From: TMED69 sp036130055
GTDB lineage: Bacteria; Pseudomonadota; Gammaproteobacteria; Ga0077536
DNA length: 16,899 nucleotides
NCBI GenBank assembly: GCA_036130055.1
Contig: JAYYOR010000038.1
Span: forward strand, 1 to 16,899
Direction: 5' to 3'
This document shows positions 1 to 7,937 of the stretch, one piece after another (the first letter of the stretch is position 1; each line of letters starts with the position of its first letter). The position numbers were made by a program, and so were the translations under genes. The notes under the pieces are model-generated. The model did no database searches. It was not told where the DNA came from and worked only from the letters and a program-made list of their open reading frames with translations.

Positions 1-674
1 AGATCAGGAAGTTAATTCTTACCGCTTCGGGAGGACCTTTTCGAACAGTTGCAATCGAAAAATTCAAGTCTATTACGGTTGAGGAGGCTTGTAACCATCC
101 CAATTGGGTAATGGGAAGAAAAATTTCTGTTGACTCTGCGACAATGATGAATAAGGGTTTAGAAATTATAGAAGCCTGCCATCTATACAGCACGCCTTCT
201 GAGAAGGTGGAGGTTGTTGTTCATCCTCAAAGTATTGTCCATTCAATGGTCGAATATGTTGACGGCTCTGTTCTTGCACAGCTAGGTACCCCGGATATGA
301 AGATTCCGATCGCATATGGTCTTGGATGGCCGGATAGGATAGAGTCGGGTTCAGAATTCTTGAACTTTTACAATATTTCGCAATTGAATTTTGAAGAGCC
401 GGATGTTGAAAAATTCAAATGTCTAAATTTGGCCAGAGAAGCGTATCAACAGTCTGGAATTTATCCTACGGTATTGAATGCAGCTAATGAGGTTGCGGTT
501 CAATCGTTTTTGGATAAAAGAGTCTTATTTTCCCATATTCCTGAAATTATAGAAAACGCGCTTCACGAATCTCAATATGAATATGACTCTTCAATAGATT
601 CGATTCTACATGCTGATACTGATTGTCGCAGCAGAATAGAAAAAAAAATAGGTGCCAACAAATGGTCGATTTGA
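1..674 (+). CDS. dxr: 1-deoxy-D-xylulose 5-phosphate reductoisomerase (5' end outside window)
   Basis: DXR converts 1-deoxy-D-xylulose 5-phosphate to 2-C-methyl-D-erythritol 4-phosphate with NADPH in the cytoplasmic MEP isoprenoid pathway. The frame is open from base 3 and 223 residues are visible, about the C-terminal 55% of a roughly 400-residue enzyme; the start lies left of the window. Seen: SGGPFR, the HPNW segment of the mobile active-site loop, then MGRKISVDSATMMNKGLE, whose NKGLE holds the metal-binding Glu of the family. HPQSIVHSMV and GSVLAQLGTPDM follow, then the alpha-helical C-terminal domain with the LNAANEVAV signature. The 3' end overlaps the rseP start by 13 bases. In Pseudomonas-like genomes uppS and cdsA precede dxr, so they would be expected just upstream. 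Identification is secure. Confidence 0.98.
   Translation, partial: IRKLILTASGGPFRTVAIEKFKSITVEEACNHPNWVMGRKISVDSATMMNKGLEIIEACHLYSTPSEKVEVVVHPQSIVHSMVEYVDGSVLAQLGTPDMKIPIAYGLGWPDRIESGSEFLNFYNISQLNFEEPDVEKFKCLNLAREAYQQSGIYPTVLNAANEVAVQSFLDKRVLFSHIPEIIENALHESQYEYDSSIDSILHADTDCRSRIEKKIGANKWSI
650..654 (+). promoter_or_regulatory. Ribosome binding site fixing the rseP start
   Basis: AGGTG lies 7 bases before the ATG at 662, inside the end of dxr. It supports 662 over the in-frame ATG at 623, which would add 13 polar residues ahead of the first membrane segment. The choice is reinforced because it puts the HExxH residues at 22, 23 and 26, the same numbers as in E. coli RseP. Confidence 0.6.
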
Positions 675-2005
675 TTGCAACTTTAGGTTCCTTTTTATTG
701 GTGATAACAATTATTGTTGTCGTTCATGAGGGTGGGCACTTTGGTGCTGCGAGAATTTGCGGAGTAAAAGTCCTTTCCTTTTCGATCGGTTTCGGAAAGA
801 AATTGTTAAGTATTAGAAGAGGAGAAACCGTCTTCTCCCTTTCAGCTATTCCCTTGGGCGGATACGTCCAGATGCTGGAAATGAAAGAAAAGTCTGAGGA
901 CGATAAGCTTGAAGAATGTTTCGAGTCTAAATCGCTGTTTGCCAAATCGTTTATAATTGCAGCAGGGCCATTAGCGAATTTTATTTTAGCTGGCCTGGTT
1001 TATTGGATTGTGTTTTTATTGGGCAGTATCGGCCCCATTCCTTATATTGGAAATATTTCGAACGATTCGATTGCTCACCGTTCCGGGTTTAATTCGGGAG
1101 ACCAGATTTTAAAAATAAATACGCGTCAAGTAGAAACCTGGGAAGCTGTACATCGAGGATTAATTATTGAGCTTTTAACAAATAAACCTATTGATTTTTT
1201 TGTCCAGAAATCCGATGGCAGTCAAAAAAAGTATCGTGTTTTGCCCGATCAATTCAATTTGAATCTTTTAGAGGAGAAAGGACCCCTCACCCAAATAGGT
1301 TTGACTCCCAAGCCGATTAATTTGCCAACAACTATCTCGAAGGTTGTAAAGAACAGCCCGGCATATGAAGGAGGTCTTGTTGCTGGAGATAAGATTATTT
1401 CTATTGAAAGCACTTTTGTCGAAGGCTGGAACGATATAGTCGAGGTCATAAGACTAAGCCCAGGAAAACCTCTTTTGTTTGTGGTAGAACGTGGGGACCA
1501 AATGTTTGAGACCTCCATAACTCCAGAAATTATCCTAAAAGGAGAACAGAAGTTCGGTCGACTCGGAATACAGGCAGACTATACATCAACTTATTCAATC
1601 CAACGTTATGGTGTTCTAGAGGCCTTGGGCCTAGCTTTGACGCAGACAATAGATATGACCCTTCTTACTTTTCGTTCATTAGTAAAATTAGTGACTCTAG
1701 AACTTTCACTAAAAAACTTGAGCGGTCCGATAACTATAGCCGATTATGCTGGAAAGTCTATGGAAAGCGGACTTAATTCCTTTCTAAGCTTTCTAGCCCT
1801 AATCAGTATCAGTATTGGGATTATCAATTTACTGCCAATACCAATGCTTGATGGAGGACATTTATTGTATAATCTGATTGAATTTCTAAGAGGGAAGAAA
1901 CTTTCTGACGGTTTTTATGAAACATCTCAGAAAATAGGTTTAGCGGTTTTATTGAGTCTTTTTTTTGTAGCTATTTATAATGATATTTTCAGGATTGTTA
2001 ATTGA
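662..2005 (+). CDS. rseP: RseP site-2 zinc metalloprotease
   Basis: RseP is an inner-membrane intramembrane protease that, in E. coli, makes the second cut in the anti-sigma factor RseA, releasing sigma E under envelope stress, and also clears signal-peptide remnants. The start at 662 gives 447 residues (E. coli 450). Seen: a first membrane segment with HEGGH (His22, Glu23, His26 as zinc ligands and catalytic Glu), then SIGFG of the membrane-associated loop. Two PDZ-like domains follow, at about 120-185 and 221-282; each has a Gly-containing GD(Q/K)I turn. Near the C terminus is NLLPIPMLDGGH, where Asp397 is the third zinc ligand, in membrane segments. It overlaps dxr by 13 bases and is followed after 2 bases by bamA, fitting envelope-stress coupling. 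An in-frame ATG at 623 is a less likely start. Confidence 0.97.
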   Translation: MVDLIATLGSFLLVITIIVVVHEGGHFGAARICGVKVLSFSIGFGKKLLSIRRGETVFSLSAIPLGGYVQMLEMKEKSEDDKLEECFESKSLFAKSFIIAAGPLANFILAGLVYWIVFLLGSIGPIPYIGNISNDSIAHRSGFNSGDQILKINTRQVETWEAVHRGLIIELLTNKPIDFFVQKSDGSQKKYRVLPDQFNLNLLEEKGPLTQIGLTPKPINLPTTISKVVKNSPAYEGGLVAGDKIISIESTFVEGWNDIVEVIRLSPGKPLLFVVERGDQMFETSITPEIILKGEQKFGRLGIQADYTSTYSIQRYGVLEALGLALTQTIDMTLLTFRSLVKLVTLELSLKNLSGPITIADYAGKSMESGLNSFLSFLALISISIGIINLLPIPMLDGGHLLYNLIEFLRGKKLSDGFYETSQKIGLAVLLSLFFVAIYNDIFRIVN

Positions 2006-2007
2006 TT

Positions 2008-4305
2008 ATGACAGACAAACCTTTTAAATCTTTGATACTCAGTTTAGTTTTCACCCTAATGGTTGGGTCTGCATGGGGCGAATCTTTCATAGTCGATGAC
2101 ATCAGGATACGTGGTCTAAAACAAATTACTCCTGGAATGATTTTTAATTTCCTTCCTATAGGCATAGGGGACCAACTTGATGAAGTAAATATAAGGAAAG
2201 CGGTTCGGGCTTTATTTAAAACAGGATACTTTGAAGATGTTAAATTGGAACGTGATGGTAATACGCTTGTTGTGACTCTGATTGAGAGGCCTACTATGGC
2301 TATGATTAATTTGGTTGGTAATAAAGCTGTAAAAACTGAAGATCTCGAGAAGGGCCTTGATGAGGCAGGTTTTTCCGAAGGTCAGGTTTTTAATGAAGGG
2401 AAGTTAGAAAAAGTAATTCAAGAATTGCGGCGGCAATATTATGCAAACGGAAAATATGGAGTTGAGATTAATTATCAACTTGATCCAATTGGAGACGATG
2501 CTGTCGAACTTACCCTTGAGTTTACAGAAGGGGAAGCTGCAACAATTAAACAAATTAAAATTATCGGGAACGCTGTTTACTCTGATGAGGAGATTATTGA
2601 ATCTTTTAAATTAACAACAGGAAACTGGCTTAGTTGGTTTAAGAAAGATAATCAGTATTCTAGACAGAAACTTCAAGGTGATTTAGAGACATTAAGATCT
2701 TATTATCAAAATTATGGATATATGAACTTTACAATTAACTCCACCCAAGTTTCTATAAGCCCTGATAAAGAAAGTGTTTATGTTACCATCAATATTACCG
2801 AGGGTGATGCTTATAGAATAAGCTCAGTTAAGTTGGCTGGCGATTTAATCGTTCCTCCAGAAGAAATCTACCCAGTGGTATTTACCAGAAAAGGCGATAT
2901 TTTCTCTCGGAATTCAATGGAAGGAACGAGCAAAGCAATTACAGAGTTGTTAGGACAAGAAGGCTATGCTTTCGCTAACGTTAACCCCATTCCCGAATTA
3001 GATGAAGAAAATAAAACAGCATCTTTGACGTATTACGTAGATCCAGGACAAAGAGTCTATGTAAGAAGGGTAAATTTTTTTGGCAATAGCAAAACTCGCG
3101 ACGAGGTCCTCAGAAGAGAAATGAGGCAAATGGAAGGGGGTTGGATTTCTACAACAAAGGTTGAACGTTCAAAAGTGCGTTTACAGAGGACAGGTTTTTT
3201 TGAAACCGTTGAAGTCGCAAATGTTGAGGTTCCGGGCACAACAGATCAGGTTGATGTGAATTTTCGAGTAAAAGAAATGCCGTCGGGCAATTTAATGGTA
3301 GGAGCAGGATTTTCTCAAGGAGGAGGGCTGTTGTTCAATACTAGGGTCAGCCAAAATAATTTTCTGGGTAGTGGAAAAATGTTAAGCTTTTCATTCAACA
3401 ATAGCGAGATAAATAAATCTTTTTCCCTCGGCTACTATAACCCTTATGCCACAATTGATGGTGTTGCTCGCGGGTTCACTTTAGGATACCAAGAAATTGA
3501 TTCTGGTCGGCGAGATGTATCACGATACGATCAAGAAAATCTGAGCTTTGGAGTTAGATTTGGACTTCCAATTACTGAATATAATTTTTTCAACACTGCG
3601 TTTACCTGGGAAAGGCAAGAAATAAAAACAACTGCAAGCTTGTTAGATATTCGAATCCTAGCCTTTTTGCTCCGCGAGGGAGCGGAATACGACAACTTTA
3701 ATTGGACGACATCTATAGGTCGAGATACCCGTAATTCTCGAATTTTTCCCGATGCGGGTCGTCTACAAATGTTATCTACCGAGGTAGCTCTACCTGTAGG
3801 AGACTTAAAATACTGGAAAGTGGACTATGATCATCGCTATTATTTCAGGCTTCCTTTTCGGAAAAGATGGACTTTAATACTTAAGAATAAAATTGGTTAT
3901 GGTGATAGTTACGGTTCAACCCAAGAATTACCATTTTTCAGAAATTTTTTTGCGGGGGGGCCAAGAACAGTTCGCGGTTACGGTGAATCATCGCTCGGAC
4001 CGGAAGATTTCTTTGGGCGTGCCCTTGGTGGGAATATTTTATTAACAGCAAATGCTGAAGTAATAGTCCCGGTTCCGTTATTAGAAGACGTGAAGTCGGC
4101 AAGAGTCTCTGTTTTTTATGATGCTGGGAACGTTTTTGCATCTGATGACTCTTTCGCGTTATCGGAGCTTCGGATGGCTGTAGGTGTTGCTGGTATTTGG
4201 ATGTCTCCTATGGGGTTGCTGTCTGTAAGCTATTCAAATCCGTTCAATGACCAACTTGGTGATGAGATAGAAAAATTCCAATTTAATTTTGGTACACAAT
4301 TTTAA
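2008..4305 (+). CDS. bamA: BamA outer-membrane protein assembly factor
   Basis: BamA is the central pore-forming subunit of the BAM complex, which folds and inserts beta-barrel proteins into the outer membrane. At 765 residues it is somewhat shorter than E. coli BamA (810). It begins with a signal peptide ending near SAWGES, then POTRA1 (FIVDDIRIRGLKQI, ALFKTGYFEDV) and further POTRA repeats to about residue 420, then a 16-strand Omp85 barrel. The loop-6 signature VRGY (residues 655-658) sits in GGPRTVRGYGESSLGP. The last residue is Phe (FQFNFGTQF), the outer-membrane insertion signal. The ATG at 2008 follows the rseP stop by 2 bases. A TTG at 2002, in frame and overlapping that stop, is a rival start because AGGA at 1991-1994 lies 7 bases before it. 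Confidence 0.98.
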   Translation: MTDKPFKSLILSLVFTLMVGSAWGESFIVDDIRIRGLKQITPGMIFNFLPIGIGDQLDEVNIRKAVRALFKTGYFEDVKLERDGNTLVVTLIERPTMAMINLVGNKAVKTEDLEKGLDEAGFSEGQVFNEGKLEKVIQELRRQYYANGKYGVEINYQLDPIGDDAVELTLEFTEGEAATIKQIKIIGNAVYSDEEIIESFKLTTGNWLSWFKKDNQYSRQKLQGDLETLRSYYQNYGYMNFTINSTQVSISPDKESVYVTINITEGDAYRISSVKLAGDLIVPPEEIYPVVFTRKGDIFSRNSMEGTSKAITELLGQEGYAFANVNPIPELDEENKTASLTYYVDPGQRVYVRRVNFFGNSKTRDEVLRREMRQMEGGWISTTKVERSKVRLQRTGFFETVEVANVEVPGTTDQVDVNFRVKEMPSGNLMVGAGFSQGGGLLFNTRVSQNNFLGSGKMLSFSFNNSEINKSFSLGYYNPYATIDGVARGFTLGYQEIDSGRRDVSRYDQENLSFGVRFGLPITEYNFFNTAFTWERQEIKTTASLLDIRILAFLLREGAEYDNFNWTTSIGRDTRNSRIFPDAGRLQMLSTEVALPVGDLKYWKVDYDHRYYFRLPFRKRWTLILKNKIGYGDSYGSTQELPFFRNFFAGGPRTVRGYGESSLGPEDFFGRALGGNILLTANAEVIVPVPLLEDVKSARVSVFYDAGNVFASDDSFALSELRMAVGVAGIWMSPMGLLSVSYSNPFNDQLGDEIEKFQFNFGTQF

Positions 4306-4370
4306 AATTAAGATTAAATTCCTTGATAATTTCGGTTACTATTTAGTCTTATAAATTAAAAATTTTTACA

Positions 4371-4376
4371 AGGGGA
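4371..4376 (+). promoter_or_regulatory. Ribosome binding site for the GTG start of skp
   Basis: AGGGGA sits 7 bases before the GTG at 4384. It is the clearest Shine-Dalgarno match in the plus-strand block and justifies a GTG start. It lies at the end of the 78-base bamA-skp gap (4306-4383). That gap is very AT-rich and has no convincing spaced promoter or terminator. Confidence 0.65.
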
Positions 4377-4383
4377 AGAATAA

Positions 4384-4908
4384 GTGCATTCAATAAGTAA
4401 GAAAAATAAATATTTGATAAAGATTGGATTTATATTGCTTTTTATTTCTTCTGCTTCACTAGCTGAGGAATATAAGATTGGGGTTGTGAATGTCCAGAGT
4501 ATTTTGGCTTCGATCCCTCAAACTGAAGCAGCCACTAAGAAGTTAGAGAAAGAATTTGGTCCAAGGGACCGGTCAATTGCTAAGGACAATAAAGCCTTAG
4601 AAAAACTTGCAGAAAAATTAAAAAAAGATGGAGCCATAATGAGTGAGTCCGAGCGGACAAAAATAGAAAGGGACATTCAGACCCGGCAACGAGACCTTAA
4701 AAGGCGTGCTCAGGAGTTTCAAGAAGATTTAAATTTCAGAAGAAACGAAGAGATGCAAGAAATACAGAAGAAGATTGCGGATGTTGTCCGGGCTTATGCA
4801 AAGGAAAACAAATTTGATATGGTTTTAGTAAATGGTGCGGTTTATTTTTCAGAAAGAGTCGATCTAACAAAAACGATCGTGGAACGAATGAGTAAGTCAG
4901 CAAATTAG
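4384..4908 (+). CDS. skp: Skp/OmpH periplasmic chaperone
   Basis: Skp is a trimeric periplasmic chaperone that holds unfolded outer-membrane proteins on their way to the BAM complex. The product is 174 residues (E. coli 161). It starts with a positively charged segment and a hydrophobic stretch, with signal cleavage likely after SASLA. The conserved OmpH opening EYKIGVVNVQSIL follows. Residues of about 45-130 are rich in Lys, Glu, Arg and Gln with heptad spacing, as expected for the long coiled-coil tentacles. The C-terminal segment KENKFDMVLVNGAVYFSER matches the beta-body of the family. It follows bamA, its functional partner. In most relatives lpxD comes next, but here fabZ does. Confidence 0.95.
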   Translation: MHSISKKNKYLIKIGFILLFISSASLAEEYKIGVVNVQSILASIPQTEAATKKLEKEFGPRDRSIAKDNKALEKLAEKLKKDGAIMSESERTKIERDIQTRQRDLKRRAQEFQEDLNFRRNEEMQEIQKKIADVVRAYAKENKFDMVLVNGAVYFSERVDLTKTIVERMSKSAN

Positions 4909-4939
4909 TTTTAGCCTAAAAGAAACCAATGGCTGGCTT

Positions 4940-5368
4940 ATGACAGAAAAAATAATAAGTGCCATCCCTCACAGATACCCATTCCTATTAATCGATAGGA
5001 TAATCGGCTGTGTTCCGGGTAACTCTATTACCGTTTTAAAAAACGTTTCATATAATGAACCTTTTTTCGAAGGACATTTTCCAGGGAAACCAATTATGCC
5101 GGGTGTTTTAATTGTTGAAGCAATGGCCCAAGCTTGTGGGGTGTTAATAGCTCGTTCTCTAGAAGAAACAACAGAAACCGGTTTTTTCTATCTAGCAGGT
5201 GTAGATAAGGCTAGATTTCGAAAAGCTGTTCTGCCAGGTGATCAGTTAATTATAGAAATTAACTTAATTAAGCGCTTAAAAGATATCTATAAATTCGAAG
5301 CGAAAGCAAGGGTAAGTCCAGATTTAGTATGCTCAGCAGTAGTGACAACAACAGGTAAAACGAGGTAA
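4940..5368 (+). CDS. fabZ: 3-hydroxyacyl-[acyl-carrier-protein] dehydratase FabZ
   Basis: FabZ dehydrates (3R)-hydroxyacyl-ACP to trans-2-enoyl-ACP in type II fatty acid synthesis, competing with lipid A synthesis for hydroxyacyl-ACP. The 142-residue hot-dog-fold protein shows HRYPFLLIDR near the N terminus and GHFPGKPIMPGVLIVEAMAQ. His46 and Glu60 correspond to the catalytic His/Glu pair (His54 and Glu68 in E. coli). The ATG at 4940 has no strong Shine-Dalgarno match. It starts 31 bases after skp, at the point where lpxD would normally lie, and ends 9 bases before lpxA. Confidence 0.97.
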   Translation: MTEKIISAIPHRYPFLLIDRIIGCVPGNSITVLKNVSYNEPFFEGHFPGKPIMPGVLIVEAMAQACGVLIARSLEETTETGFFYLAGVDKARFRKAVLPGDQLIIEINLIKRLKDIYKFEAKARVSPDLVCSAVVTTTGKTR

Positions 5369-5377
5369 AAACGGGCG

Positions 5378-6151
5378 ATGATACATCCTACAGCACTTGT
5401 TGATCCAAAAGCTGAGTTAGGTGCTAATGTTTCAGTGGGACCTTGGACTCAAATCACTGGTGAAGTTGTGCTTGGTGATAATACAAGTGTGGGGGCAAAT
5501 TGCATTATAAACGGCCCAACTGTATTAGGTTCTGAAAACATGATACATCCCTTTTCTTCGATCGGAACCGATCCGCAAGATAAAAAATACAAATTATCCG
5601 ATGAGTCAAAATTAGTCATAGGAAATAATAATACAATAAGGGAATACAGCAGTATAAATAGGGGAACTGAACAGGGAGGAGGGATAACACGTGTCGGTAA
5701 TAATAATCTGATAATGGCGTACTGCCACATTGCCCATGATTGTCAAATTGGAAATTTTGTTATTTTTTCAAATAATACCACCTTGGCTGGTCATGTCATT
5801 GTAGGGGACCATGTTACGCTTGGAGGTTTTACCGGAATCCACCAATTTTGTCATCTTGGAGAGGGATGTTTTTCCGCCATATCTTCCATTGTAACAAAAG
5901 ATATTCCACCTTTTATAATGATAAAAGGAAATCCGGCATCGCCCAGATGTATAAATAAAATAGGGTTGCAGCGAAGGGGGTATTCGCAAGATGAAATGAA
6001 TTCTTTGCGTAAATGTTTTAGGATTTTATATCTTCAGGGTAATTCACTAGATAAAGCGATACAAAAGATAGACCATGAAATTGATAAACACAAAGCAGTT
6101 CAGAAGTTTAGAGATTTTGTAATAGAAAGCGATAGAGGCATTGCTCGTTGA
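5378..6151 (+). CDS. lpxA: UDP-N-acetylglucosamine acyltransferase LpxA
   Basis: LpxA transfers an R-3-hydroxyacyl chain from ACP to the 3-OH of UDP-GlcNAc, the first step of lipid A synthesis in the cytoplasm. At 257 residues it is near the family norm (E. coli 262). The N-terminal two thirds is a left-handed beta helix of hexapeptide repeats. His120 in CHIAHDC matches catalytic His125 of E. coli, His155 in IHQFC matches His160, and GLQRRGY matches the substrate-binding Arg pair. Ungapped alignment from HQFC to the PPF/PPY motif puts Ile168 at E. coli Gly173, the acyl-chain ruler position (Met169 in P. aeruginosa). A shorter acyl chain than C14 is therefore likely; this is an inference. It sits between fabZ and lpxB; a 48-base gap precedes lpxB. 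Confidence 0.97.
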   Translation: MIHPTALVDPKAELGANVSVGPWTQITGEVVLGDNTSVGANCIINGPTVLGSENMIHPFSSIGTDPQDKKYKLSDESKLVIGNNNTIREYSSINRGTEQGGGITRVGNNNLIMAYCHIAHDCQIGNFVIFSNNTTLAGHVIVGDHVTLGGFTGIHQFCHLGEGCFSAISSIVTKDIPPFIMIKGNPASPRCINKIGLQRRGYSQDEMNSLRKCFRILYLQGNSLDKAIQKIDHEIDKHKAVQKFRDFVIESDRGIAR

Positions 6152-6199
6152 CAACCGGTTTTTTTTATGGGACTTACTGATTCGGACTTATTTTAGCTT

Positions 6200-7345
6200 A
6201 TGTCTAATCGTACTTTGAAGGTTGGTATAGTGGCCGCCGAAAAATCGGGTGATAATTTAGCTGCGAACTTAATAGGTTCCTTTCGGACCAATAATGATAT
6301 TCAATTTTTCGGTGTAGTAGGCCCAAGAATGCGGGAGGTAGGTTGTACGCCGGTTGGTGATATAGAAAGTTTATCAGTCATGGGTTTTAAAGATGTAATT
6401 AAAAGTTTCCCACGCCTCATGTATTTTAAATATATGGTATGTAAAAAGCTTCTTAAGCATGATATCGATCTCTTTATTGGAGTTGATGCTCCTTCTTTCA
6501 ATTTGCCCTTAGCATCGAAGCTGAAGTCTAAGAAATCAAGCTTGCAAGTTGTACAATATGTAGCTCCCCAACTTTGGGCGTGGCGACCGAATAGAGTAAC
6601 AAATTTGAAAAAGCTAATTGATCATCTGTTCGTTTTATTCCCGTTTGAGGAAGAATATTTTTCTAAGTTAAGTGTCAAATCTGAGTTTGTTGGACATCCC
6701 GTAGCCGAAAAAATTTCCGCAATTAAAAAAAGAGAAACACGTGAAAATCTATTAGAACTCCGAGAGTTAAATGTAGCATTGCTTCCAGGTAGTCGTAGGG
6801 AGGAGATAAGAATTCACGCTCCAATATTTTTTGAATCAATTCAGATTTTAAAGCATATGATTGACAAAAAAATTCATATAAATATCGCAGCTAGCGATGA
6901 TGATGCTGCCAAACATCTTAAACAATTGGCAGAAAAATATGAGATCACACCGCTTTTTTATGTCGATAATAGTCTTGATTGCATGTCAGAATCAGATTTT
7001 GCGATAGTGTCATCGGGGACTGCATCGCTTGAGGCCTTTTTAAGTTTAAAACCAATGGTGGTAGCCTATAAAACGAATAGATTAAATTATTATCTGTATA
7101 AAAAGCTGATAAATATAGAACATATTTCTTTGCCAAATATCCTGACGAATTCAAACCTTGTTCCTGAATTAATTCAATCTGAATTGACAGCTAATTCTAT
7201 CGCAAAGGAGCTAATGTTATGGATGATTGATGAAGAGCGTGTAAACTCTTTTCGCGAGGCTGGTACAAATTTTCAATCTATTTTAGCTAGCCGCGATGGT
7301 CAAAAAATAGAACATAGAATTTCTCTATTATTAAACAGACTTTAA
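6200..7345 (+). CDS. lpxB: Lipid-A-disaccharide synthase LpxB
   Basis: LpxB, a GT19 glycosyltransferase at the inner membrane, joins UDP-2,3-diacylglucosamine and lipid X to make the beta-1,6 tetra-acyl disaccharide of lipid A. It has 381 residues (E. coli 382). Seen: GIVAAEKSGD near the N terminus, a variant of the usual GEASGD/GEPSGD loop that keeps the Glu; GVDAPSFNLPLA; QYVAPQLWAWRPNR; FVGHPV; LLPGSRREEI; and SSGTASLEA in the donor-nucleotide domain. No lpxI or lpxH lies between lpxA and lpxB, so the UDP-diacylglucosamine hydrolase must be elsewhere. The ribosome binding site is weak. rnhB begins 7 bases after the stop. Confidence 0.97.
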   Translation: MSNRTLKVGIVAAEKSGDNLAANLIGSFRTNNDIQFFGVVGPRMREVGCTPVGDIESLSVMGFKDVIKSFPRLMYFKYMVCKKLLKHDIDLFIGVDAPSFNLPLASKLKSKKSSLQVVQYVAPQLWAWRPNRVTNLKKLIDHLFVLFPFEEEYFSKLSVKSEFVGHPVAEKISAIKKRETRENLLELRELNVALLPGSRREEIRIHAPIFFESIQILKHMIDKKIHINIAASDDDAAKHLKQLAEKYEITPLFYVDNSLDCMSESDFAIVSSGTASLEAFLSLKPMVVAYKTNRLNYYLYKKLINIEHISLPNILTNSNLVPELIQSELTANSIAKELMLWMIDEERVNSFREAGTNFQSILASRDGQKIEHRISLLLNRL

Positions 7346-7352
7346 GATTTAA

Positions 7353-7937
7353 ATGAAAGATGAGATTATCATTGGTGTTGATGAAGTTGGCCGAGGCTGC
7401 TTAGCAGGACCAGTTCTTGCCGCAGCCGTTGCAATACCTCAAGGAACGACTCTTAGGTTCAAGGATTCTAAGAAGCAGACAGAGAAAGCAAGACAGTTGA
7501 ATTATGAATTAATAAAGAAATACGCAATTTCCGTTCGACTGGGAGCTGCATCACCTTCAGAGATTGATAGTATGAATATTTTACGTGCGACAATGTTAGC
7601 AATGAAAAGAGCTATTGAAAAGTTGGATTATAAAGATAAAACTGTTTTGGTAGATGGACCTCATTTACCGACTATAGATAGTTGTAATCTAAAAGCCGTG
7701 ATAAAAGGAGACCAAAAATATAGCGAGATTGCGGCTGCTTCTATAGTTGCCAAAGTGGTCCGCGATTACTTGATGGTGAGATTATCAAGAGCTCACCCAA
7801 ATTATCTATTCGAAAACCACAAGGGTTACCCAACTAAAGATCATATCGCTGCGATCAATAATTATGGTATTTTGCCAGTTCATAGAAAAACCTTCCGCCC
7901 AGTATTTAAGTTTCTTAAGCAGAAAAGTCAATTATGA
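7353..7937 (+). CDS. rnhB: Ribonuclease HII
   Basis: RNase HII cuts RNA in RNA-DNA hybrids and starts removal of single ribonucleotides from genomic DNA. The product is 194 residues, a normal length. Asp10 and Glu11 in GVDEVGRG, Asp101 in VDG and Asp120 in KGD fit the DEDD active-site set, and IAAASIVAKVVRD and NHKGYPT are standard family motifs. Its stop codon overlaps the dnaE start as ATGA, so the two genes are probably translationally coupled. The rnhB-dnaE pairing is common in gammaproteobacteria. Confidence 0.97.
   Translation: MKDEIIIGVDEVGRGCLAGPVLAAAVAIPQGTTLRFKDSKKQTEKARQLNYELIKKYAISVRLGAASPSEIDSMNILRATMLAMKRAIEKLDYKDKTVLVDGPHLPTIDSCNLKAVIKGDQKYSEIAAASIVAKVVRDYLMVRLSRAHPNYLFENHKGYPTKDHIAAINNYGILPVHRKTFRPVFKFLKQKSQL

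Noticed and set aside
2003..2012. The 10-mer TGATTATGAC at both the bamA and accA starts (second copy 11411-11420).
   Set aside because: In bamA it includes the upstream stop codon, in accA it does not; no shared mechanism is apparent and coincidence is likely.
4298..4309. Perfect 12-base palindrome AATTTTAAAATT at the bamA stop.
   Set aside because: It is only A and T in an AT-rich region, with no loop or following T run; chance is sufficient.
4323..4355. Possible promoter before skp: TTGATA and TATAAA.
   Set aside because: The spacer is 21 bases, too long for a sigma-70 promoter, and no sigma E-like pair was convincing.
6153..6166. AACCGGTT followed by a T run in the lpxA-lpxB gap, resembling a terminator; the 12-mer AACCGGTTTTTT also occurs at 5176-5187 and 11080-11091.
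   Set aside because: The palindrome has no loop and cannot form a stable terminator stem. The other two copies are in coding sequence for Thr-Gly-Phe-Phe. Three copies are too few to argue for an uptake or regulatory motif.
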